From Planctomycetia bacterium (GTDB lineage Bacteria > Planctomycetota > PLA2 > JAEUHO01), in assembly GCA_030618975.1 (NCBI GenBank), contig JAUXCH010000325.1, positions 1-6,142 on the forward strand: a DNA stretch of 6,142 nucleotides, written 5' to 3'. Each line of letters begins with the position of its first letter. The stretch's first letter is position 1. A program made the position numbers and the translations under genes. Positions 1-4,126 of this stretch are shown in pieces. The notes under the pieces are model-generated. The model saw nothing but the letters and a program-made list of their open reading frames with translations, was not told the origin of the DNA and did not search any database.

Positions 1-84
1 CGACGACATGCGCCGGTAGGCGGCGAAGAGGAGCTCCTCGATCTCCCGCGACGTGTCCGCAGACTGCGTCTCGTATCCGCTCAC
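1..84 (-). CDS. N-terminus of a small conserved hypothetical protein (partial)
   Basis: Only the first 28 codons lie in the window; the rest continues past base 1. From a GTG at 84-82 the minus strand reads without a stop, giving an N-terminus containing TSREIEELLFAAYRRMSS. This resembles a family of short uncharacterised proteins that begin with a polar tail, then 'TSPEIE.LL...YRRMSP' and continue with an alpha-helical body; I know of no established function for them. An in-frame ATG is not available upstream, because the ATG at 92-90 runs straight into a TGA. There is no clear Shine-Dalgarno sequence, but a TAGAAT box ends 6 bases before the GTG, which suits a leaderless message. The gene is transcribed divergently from the DUF1016 remnant on the plus strand. 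The family resemblance is from memory and the fragment is short. Confidence 0.55.
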   Translation of the reverse strand, partial: MSGYETQSADTSREIEELLFAAYRRMSS

Positions 85-90
85 GCGATC

Positions 91-96
91 ATTCTA
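91..96 (-). promoter_or_regulatory. Possible -10 box for a leaderless minus-strand transcript
   Basis: The minus strand reads TAGAAT (plus-strand 96-91), a good match to the TANNNT form of the -10 element. It lies 6 bases before the GTG proposed for the partial minus-strand gene, which would put the transcription start at or next to the start codon. No convincing -35 hexamer is seen 16-18 bases upstream (CCTGTG at 17). The call rests only on the motif and its spacing. Confidence 0.3.
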
Positions 97-552
97 CGAG
101 CGGGGAATCCGGGCACAGGGACCGCACGGTGCGAGGACGAGAACACTCGGTTCCCGCAGGAACACCAGACCGGCAGGCGGCTCAGGAGTGCCGGCGGGCC
201 AGTGCGGGCAGGCCAGGCGCCGCGCCAGAGCGAGTTCCCCAGGCACGGTGCGGCCATGAGCCAGATGCGAATCCGAGGCGAGAGTGTGACCACCCGGGGT
301 CGCCGCGCGGTCTGGATGCATGAGGTCCCTCCCGCCGTGGTTCCACCTGTCCGCCTCGCGATGGCAACTCCCCGACGTTCCCGAATGCTCCGCGGGCACG
401 TGGCGGGGACAGGCAAGCGACGCGATTCCCTTCGAGGACCATCGGGGCGGGCAGAGTCCGAGCATCGAGGACGAGCAGGAGGCCTGTCTGTGCGCGGTGG
501 GCCGACACTCATCGTGGTGTCCGATTTCCAGGCTCCCCTGGGGGAGCGAGCG
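97..552. other. About 450 bases without a recognisable gene
   Basis: Several reading frames stay open here on both strands, but their translations are rich in R, P, G and A, show no domain or motif, and look like chance openings in GC-rich DNA. I see no tRNA, rRNA fragment, insertion sequence end or repeat array. The only structured element is the inverted repeat at 532-547, just before the DUF1016 fragment. The stretch may hold decayed gene sequence, as the bases downstream do, but I cannot identify any. Confidence 0.5.
532..547 (+). repeat. Inverted repeat overlapping the ribosome binding site of the DUF1016 fragment
   Basis: GCTCCCC (532-538) and GGGGAGC (541-547) are perfect reverse complements separated by TG. 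As RNA this would fold into a stem of six pairs closed by a four-base loop. The right arm contains GGGGAG, the only Shine-Dalgarno-like sequence before the ATG at 553, so folding would hide it. Given that the gene behind it is truncated, any regulatory role would be a relic. Confidence 0.4.
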
Positions 553-903
553 ATGACCGGGAAGAGGGTCCCTCGACACGCGAAGGATTCCCCTGACTAC
601 GGCGCCGTTCTGACCGATCTCGCAAACCTGATCCAGGACGCAAGGTGCTCGGCCGTTCGTGCGGTCAACACTTCGATGACCGCGCTCTACTGGCTGATCG
701 GGCGTCGGATCGTCGAGCACGACCAGCTCGGAGACGCGCGTGCCATCTACGGGAAGGAGTTGCTCGTCCGGCTCTCCAGGGACCTCGTACGTCGGTTTGG
801 CCGCGGGTTCTCTCGTCAGAATCTCCAGCAGATGCGCCAGTTCTACCTCGTGTACGCCCATCCAGGGATTTGCCAGACACCGTCTGGCGAATCCTCGAGG
901 ATG
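553..903 (+). pseudogene. Truncated DUF1016/YhcG-type protein, N-terminal domain only (copy A)
   Basis: From the ATG at 553, preceded by GGGGAG at a normal distance, about 117 codons read as the N-terminal domain of the DUF1016 (YhcG) family. Visible landmarks are VNTSMTALYWLIGRRIVEHD (about residues 39-57), then GDARAIYGKELLVRLS, FGRGFSRQNLQQMRQFYLVY (about 82-101) and QTPSGESS (about 108-115). Known members run to roughly 330-380 residues and carry a C-terminal PD-(D/E)XK nuclease-like domain. Here homology stops soon after the QTPSGESS block, and the bases that follow belong to a copy of the S41 peptidase start in another frame, so the nuclease half is absent. The frame happens to stay open for a further 1.2 kb, but that translation has no family character until the MNT regulator. 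YhcG-type proteins occur near restriction systems and mobile DNA, which suits a decayed accessory region. I am confident of the family and fairly confident that it is nonfunctional. Confidence 0.75.
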
Positions 904-944
904 TCCGCCGGGCCCCGATCCGCGACGTCCGCCGGAGAGTACGG

Positions 945-1100
945 ATGCGTGTTTCGATCCTCGTTCCCGTCCCCCTCGTCCTCGTGCTCCCGCCCGTGGC
1001 GCGCGCGAAGGAGAAGACTGCCTGCCAGCAGGACGTCGACTTCGCCCTCGAGGCCCTCGAGGAGCAGTGTGGGCACTTCTTCGACGTCAAGGGCATCGAC
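945..1100 (+). pseudogene. Duplicated 5' end of the S41 peptidase gene (52 codons)
   Basis: Bases 945-1100 align without gaps to 2806-2961, the first 52 codons of the S41 peptidase gene. I count 18 differences in 156 bases (about 88% identity), most of them in the signal-peptide part; over the last 36 codons there are only 5. The translation starts MRVSILVPVPLVLVLPPVAR and continues AKEKTACQQDVDFALEALEE, matching the downstream protein at 42 of 52 residues. A GGAGAG sits 5 bases before the ATG, mirroring GGAGGT before the intact gene. After the shared GGCATCGAC, similarity stops abruptly and the sequence becomes the second DUF1016 remnant. The fragment encodes a signal peptide and about 30 mature residues, with none of the peptidase catalytic region. 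It is best read as a partial gene duplication, not a working gene. Confidence 0.85.
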
Positions 1101-1117
1101 GGCGGTTCTCCGCGGGC

Positions 1118-1320
1118 CTGTCGGGCTGTGGATCGTAGAGCGCGACCAGGCCGGGGATGCGCGTGCAGCCACGGAGAGGCGTTCCCCGTTCGGCCTGCCG
1201 AGGATCTCGCGCACGTCGAACCGGCCGCGGCCTCTCCGTCAGGATCTCCAGCCGATGAGGCACCCCACTTCGTGTGTCCCGGCAGGGAGAGACGCCAGAC
1301 GGTGCCTGGCGACTCGGCGG
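1118..1320 (+). pseudogene. Decayed second DUF1016 N-terminal fragment (copy B)
   Basis: This stretch aligns along its length to part of copy A (about 694-890) with only a few small gaps. The clearest blocks are CTG(A)TCGGGC, GGATCGT-GAGC-CGACCAG, GATGCGCGTGC, GGCCGCGG, CTCC-GTCAG-ATCTCCAG and GCCAGAC-GT-CTGGCGA. Translated in the same frame as copy A it gives IVERDQAGDARA against IVEHDQLGDARA and LRQDLQPMRH against SRQNLQQMRQ, while the residues between have lost the family pattern. By eye about two thirds of aligned bases agree. It starts within about 17 bases of the end of the S41-derived fragment, so the order is DUF1016 A, S41 start, DUF1016 B. There is no start codon, no N-terminal half and no nuclease domain. 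It is a relic of an older duplication or of a second family member. Confidence 0.65.
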
Positions 1321-1429
1321 CGGTCCCTGCGGAACCCGGACTCCCGACGATCGGCCGGCGGTTCTCGCTGTCATGGGGGGGGATTCGACGCCCTGCACGG
1401 GGCCGAGCCGGGCACGAGGGGCCCCGCCC

Positions 1430-1450
1430 GAGCCTCCCATCGGGAGGCTC
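1430..1450 (+). terminator. Perfect 9-bp hairpin, possible terminator or boundary element
   Basis: GAGCCTCCC (1430-1438) and GGGAGGCTC (1442-1450) are exact reverse complements around a 3-base loop, ATC. It is the strongest small hairpin I found in the window. No T-tract follows directly; the nearest is TTTTT at 1468-1472, after a second palindrome. It could end transcription arriving from the debris region, insulate the MNT promoter just downstream, or mark an old recombination boundary. The inverted repeat is certain; the role is not. Confidence 0.4.
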
Positions 1451-1453
1451 CAC

Positions 1454-1481
1454 TTGAGTTCGAACTCTTTTTGGGTACGGT
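1454..1481 (+). promoter_or_regulatory. Putative promoter of the MNT regulator (short-leader or leaderless)
   Basis: TTGAGT (1454-1459) and TACGGT (1476-1481) are separated by 16 bases and resemble -35 and -10 elements, in a stretch clearly richer in A and T than its surroundings. The transcription start would fall around 1488, only a few bases before the ATG at 1492. No Shine-Dalgarno sequence lies between, which agrees with a leaderless or very short leader message. The match to consensus is partial. Confidence 0.35.
1456..1467. promoter_or_regulatory. Perfect 12-bp palindrome GAGTTCGAACTC upstream of the MNT regulator
   Basis: GAGTTCGAACTC equals its own reverse complement and is followed by TTTTT (1468-1472). 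It overlaps the putative -35 box (TTGAGT, 1454-1459) of the MNT gene. A symmetric site at this place fits binding by a dimeric helix-turn-helix protein, most simply the winged-helix domain encoded 25 bases downstream. It has no loop and so is more likely a DNA-level site than an RNA hairpin. Confidence 0.4.
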
Positions 1482-1488
1482 TGAACCC
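1473..1488. promoter_or_regulatory. Operator-like inverted repeat GGGT-N8-ACCC before the MNT regulator
   Basis: GGGT (1473-1476) and ACCC (1485-1488) form an inverted repeat with an 8-base centre, covering the putative -10 box and ending 3 bases before the ATG. Winged-helix proteins of this kind commonly regulate their own operon, so this is a candidate autoregulatory site. The arms are only four bases, so the site is tentative on sequence alone and gains weight mainly from its position. Confidence 0.3.
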
Positions 1489-1491
1489 GAA

Positions 1492-2166
1492 ATGGGATCA
1501 TCAAGGAGCCTCGATCCGATCGGGGAGGCCCTCTTCCCTGCGTCGCGCCGAGAGGTCCTCCACCTGCTCTACGGGCACGTGGACCGGGCGTTCTACGTGC
1601 GTGAGATCGTCCAGCGGATCGGACTCGGCTACGGACACGTTCAGCGGGAGCTGGCCCGGTTGCACGGTGGCGGAATCCTCACGCGCAAGGAGCAGGGCCG
1701 CCACGTCTACTTCCAGGCCAACCGTGAGTGTCCCATCTTCGAGGACCTGCGGGCACTCGTCACCAAGACCGTGGGCGCCGCGGGTCGGTTGCGGGCCGCG
1801 CTGTTCCCGCTGGCCGCGTCCATCGATCTGGCCTTCATCTACGGGTCCGTCGCTCGGGGAGAGGCAACGGAAGCCAGCGATCTCGACGTCCTGGTCATCG
1901 GTGACGTTTCCCTGGCCGAGATCGTCCGGGCCTTGCGCGAGGTGGAAGGGGACCTTGGACGCGAGGTGATCCCGACCGTCTACTCGCCCGCTGAGGCGCA
2001 GGCCAAGGCAGGCGGGCACTTCCTGGAATCCGTCGTCAGGGGAGAGAGAGTCTTCATCCTGGGGGAAGAGCGTGACCTTGAGCGAGTACTTGCGCAACCG
2101 CTGGATCCGGGTGCGCGAGACCTCCCGGAGCGAGATCAGGGACCTTTTCGCCGTCGTGGGTCGTGA
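1492..2166 (+). CDS. Winged-helix regulator fused to a minimal nucleotidyltransferase (MNT) domain
   Basis: This 224-residue protein joins a DNA-binding winged helix (about residues 10-80) to a nucleotidyltransferase domain of the Pol-beta/MNT type (about 95-192). The first part follows the family pattern SLDPIGEALF, REVLHLLYGHVDRAFYVREI, then HVQRELARLHGGGIL as recognition helix and wing. The second carries IYGSVARGE (116-124) and SDLDVLVIG (129-137), giving the G-S and D-x-D metal-binding motif with Asp130 and Asp132, and Glu158 in REVIPTVY as probable third acid. The catalytic set looks intact. MNT proteins are typically encoded with HEPN partners and can act as antitoxins by nucleotidylating them; here the DNA-binding domain suggests autoregulation. 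The frame is open far upstream, but the ATG at 1492 is where family similarity begins and where promoter-like boxes end. The 3' end overlaps the broken HEPN gene by 95 bases. The last 20 or so residues look like unconserved extension. Confidence 0.88.
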   Translation: MGSSRSLDPIGEALFPASRREVLHLLYGHVDRAFYVREIVQRIGLGYGHVQRELARLHGGGILTRKEQGRHVYFQANRECPIFEDLRALVTKTVGAAGRLRAALFPLAASIDLAFIYGSVARGEATEASDLDVLVIGDVSLAEIVRALREVEGDLGREVIPTVYSPAEAQAKAGGHFLESVVRGERVFILGEERDLERVLAQPLDPGARDLPERDQGPFRRRGS

Positions 2167-2513
2167 CATCCAAGATAGCCAGACGCCGCGGCTCAGTCCG
2201 GAGTGGCGGTTCGACATCGCGTACAACGCGGCGCTGCAGGCGGCCACGGTGGCCCTCGCGGCGGCGGGCTATCGTGCAGAGCGCGCGAACAAGAACGTGC
2301 GTTCCTGGAAACGCTCGAGTTCACCGTTGGCTCAGCCGGGACGACGTTGCGTATCTGGATACGTGCCGTCGGAAGAGACACGTCGCAGTGTACGAACGCG
2401 TTGGTGTGATCTCCGAGGGGGAGGCACGAGAGCTGCTGGATTTCGTTCGACGCCTGCACGATCGGACGCGGGACTGGCTGACTCGGGAACATCCGGATCT
2501 CGTGACCCGGTAG
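2072..2513 (+). pseudogene. Frameshifted HEPN-type partner of the MNT regulator
   Basis: A GTG at 2072, preceded by GGGGGAAGAG, starts a protein like the small alpha-helical HEPN-type partners encoded after this MNT family, usually about 145 residues. Similarity runs through three frames. Frame one, 2072 to about 2280, gives TSRSEIRDLFAVVGRD, SPEWRFDIAYNAALQAATVA and AAAGYRAE. The next frame, about 2284-2331, gives REQERAFLETLEFTVG. The third, about 2331-2513, gives LSRDDVAYLDTCRRKRHVAV, then YERVGVISEGEA and ends WLTREHPDLVTR before TAG. Joined, these make a full-length member. Each switch equals loss of one base, the first in or near the CG-rich stretch GAGCGCGCGAAC, the second near CCGTTGGCTC. 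No slippery heptamer supports programmed shifting at either place. CRRKRH is a possible, but not classical, R-x4-6-H element. The gene looks inactivated while its MNT partner is intact; assembly error is the main alternative. Confidence 0.75.
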
Positions 2514-2805
2514 ACCGTCTCCCCACGTGACGGGGGGCGCTCGCGCCAAGTCGATCACTTCCGAGGTGCGGGATCTGCGTGTACTCGATCGAGAAGTCAG
2601 ATCGAGAAGTCGGACCGCGTCCAGGGGATTCTCGTGGCGAACCGTCCAGGCCACGAGGTGGTCGTGTCCGCGACCCTCGGTATCGGAGTGTCGCGCGTTG
2701 AGGCCGCTGGTGTCCTGCCTACGCCCGCCGCGCGCGCGACGGGAACCGGTGGGCTTTGCCCTGCATCACACGGCCGGTACGGTGTCCGGTACACGGAGGT
2801 GCCGG
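2514..2805. other. Intergenic region before the peptidase-cyclase operon
   Basis: This 292-base gap has no convincing gene. One frame reads IEKSDRVQGILVANRPGHEV from 2601, which looks mildly protein-like, but it leads nowhere recognisable and has no start or partner motif, so at most it is a relic. Two short direct repeats are present: a 13-base-period pair at 2587-2611, and CCGGTAC twice at 2774-2780 and 2786-2792, just before the peptidase ribosome binding site. A weak promoter-like pair, TTGAGG (2698-2703) and TACGCC (2720-2725) with 16 bases between, is the best candidate for driving the operon, with low certainty. Confidence 0.45.
2587..2611. repeat. Tandem direct repeat of GATCGAGAAGTC
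   Basis: GATCGAGAAGTC occurs at 2587-2598 and again at 2600-2611, exact in all 12 bases and separated by one A, giving a period of 13. It lies in the non-coding gap about 75 bases after the broken HEPN gene. It could be a small slippage duplication, or a pair of direct sites for a protein; nothing in the sequence decides between these. Confidence 0.6.
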
Positions 2806-4122
2806 ATGCGCGCATCGCTCTTCCTTCTCGTTTCCCTCGTCCTGCTGCTCGCACCCGTGGCGCGCGCGAAGGAGAAGACCGCCTGTCAGCGGGACGTCGA
2901 CTTCGCCCTCGAGGCCCTCGAGGAGCGGTGCGGGCACTTCTTCGACGTCAAGGGCATCGACTGGAAGAAGGTCGCGAAGCGCTTCCGCAAGGAGGCGGCC
3001 AAGGTCGAGACCCCGGGCGAGCACTTCAAGTTGCTGGTGCGGCTGACGGCGCGGCTCGAGGACGGGCACGCGTACGTGAAGAAGGTCGGGGCCGGGGAGT
3101 CGATCGAGTGGCCCGACCCCGTGCCGGGGCGCATGTCCGGGCCGGGGCTGTTCCTCTGCCGGGTGGGGAAGAAGATCTACGTCAAGAACGCCTTCTCCAC
3201 GGCGGAGGAGGTGAAGATCGGTCCGGGCTGGGAGGTCCTGAAGATCGAGGACCAACCCGTGCAGAAGTGGCTCGACCGGCGGATCGAGGAGCGCCGCGAC
3301 ACGTCCGGCTTCTCGACCGACCACCACGCCTTCTTCGACGTCTGTCACTGGGGGCTGGCGAAGCCGCGCGGCAAGCGTCTCGAGCTCGAGTTGAAGGACG
3401 TGAAGCGCAAGAAGCGCAAGCGGACCATCACCTACGACAAGGCGACCTGTCGCCCGTGGGGACCGCTCCGTCCGCCCTTCGAGCTGCAGGGCGATCGGGA
3501 CGTGAGGTACGGGAAGACCGCAGGCGGTTACGGCTACATCCACCTGAGGAAGTGCCCGAAGAACCTGCCCGAGCGGATCGACGAGGCGCTCGCGGTCCTG
3601 GACGACCCCGACGGTCTGATCCTGGATCTCCGCGCCAACGGCGGAGGCGGGTTCGACCACGAGGGGCTCATGGGGCGCTTCATTCCGGAGGGGAAGACCC
3701 TGCGCTTCAAGAAGCGCTACGTGAGTGCGGGACCCAAGCCCTACGGGGGGCCGGTGGTGGTCATCGTGGACGGCCTCACGCTGAGCGCCGGCGAGACGTG
3801 CGCGGCGATCTTCAAGGAGGACGGGCGCGCCTACCTCATCGGGGAGAGCCCCACGTCCGGGATGTCGAGCAGCAAGACGACGATCGCCCTGCCGTCCGGC
3901 CTGTTCGCCCTCTACGTGTCCGTCCGATCCAACATGAGCCGCTCGAACGGGGGGCGGGGGATCGAGGGGATCGGCATCCCGCCCCACGAGATCGTCGCCT
4001 ACGACCCCGAGGATCTCGCCGCGGGGCGGGACACCCTGGTCCTGCGTGCCGAGGCGCTGCTCGCGAAGTACCCTCGGGGCAAGATCCCGTATGATCCCCG
4101 GGACTTCGGCTGGAGGAGATGA
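2806..4122 (+). CDS. Exported S41-family (C-terminal processing / TSPc-type) peptidase
   Basis: The product is 438 residues. The ATG at 2806 has GGAGGT five bases before it and begins a typical signal peptide: MRASLF, a run of L and V, then APVARA with cleavage likely after residue 21, so the enzyme acts outside the cytoplasmic membrane. An N-terminal helical region carries LEDGHAY (84-90), a hallmark of the family; residues about 110-160 hold a region in the place of a PDZ-like domain (GPGWEVLKIEDQPV). The peptidase core follows: GYGYIHL (241-247), LILDLRANGGGG (271-282), then GLTLSAGETCAAIF with Ser327 as probable nucleophile and Glu330, and RAYLIGESPTSG (341-352). The tail has GIEGIGIPPHEIV and DPEDLAAGRDTLVLRAEALL, usual for S41. 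CtpA-like members have a catalytic Lys right after the TFG; here that position is Met353, so a tricorn/IRBP-like arrangement or altered activity is likely. It forms an operon with the cyclase-FHA gene. Confidence 0.85.
   Translation: MRASLFLLVSLVLLLAPVARAKEKTACQRDVDFALEALEERCGHFFDVKGIDWKKVAKRFRKEAAKVETPGEHFKLLVRLTARLEDGHAYVKKVGAGESIEWPDPVPGRMSGPGLFLCRVGKKIYVKNAFSTAEEVKIGPGWEVLKIEDQPVQKWLDRRIEERRDTSGFSTDHHAFFDVCHWGLAKPRGKRLELELKDVKRKKRKRTITYDKATCRPWGPLRPPFELQGDRDVRYGKTAGGYGYIHLRKCPKNLPERIDEALAVLDDPDGLILDLRANGGGGFDHEGLMGRFIPEGKTLRFKKRYVSAGPKPYGGPVVVIVDGLTLSAGETCAAIFKEDGRAYLIGESPTSGMSSSKTTIALPSGLFALYVSVRSNMSRSNGGRGIEGIGIPPHEIVAYDPEDLAAGRDTLVLRAEALLAKYPRGKIPYDPRDFGWRR
4112..4118 (+). promoter_or_regulatory. 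Shine-Dalgarno sequence that fixes the cyclase-FHA start
   Basis: GGAGGAG lies within the last codons of the peptidase gene, 8 bases before the GTG at 4127. It favours this GTG over the in-frame ATG at 4091, which would overlap the peptidase gene by 32 bases and has no comparable site. Its position across the peptidase stop codon suggests translational coupling of the two genes. Confidence 0.7.
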
Positions 4123-4126
4123 CCCC

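Noticed and set aside
1374..1424. A tmRNA-like 5' end (run of G followed by GGATTCGACG and a later GCCGAG)
   Set aside because: The resemblance to the start of tmRNA is limited to about ten bases. The tRNA-like 3' half with a T-arm and CCA would have to lie inside the MNT gene and is not there.
553..1491. An insertion sequence or integron responsible for the mosaic
   Set aside because: No transposase or integrase coding sequence, terminal inverted repeats with target-site duplication, or attC-like sites could be found around the fragments. The hairpin at 1430-1450 has no partner at the other end.
202..2166. A single 654-codon open frame joining the DUF1016 fragment to the MNT regulator as one fusion protein
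   Set aside because: The bases between 904 and 1491 are explained by an S41-gene copy in a different frame and a decayed DUF1016 copy. The translation there has no family character, and the MNT gene has its own start and promoter-like region. The frame is open only because stop codons are rare in this GC-rich DNA.
2274..2335. Programmed -1 frameshifting to produce the HEPN protein
   Set aside because: Two shifts within about 50 bases would be needed and neither site has an X-XXY-YYZ slippery heptamer or an obvious stimulatory hairpin. Loss of single bases or assembly error is simpler.
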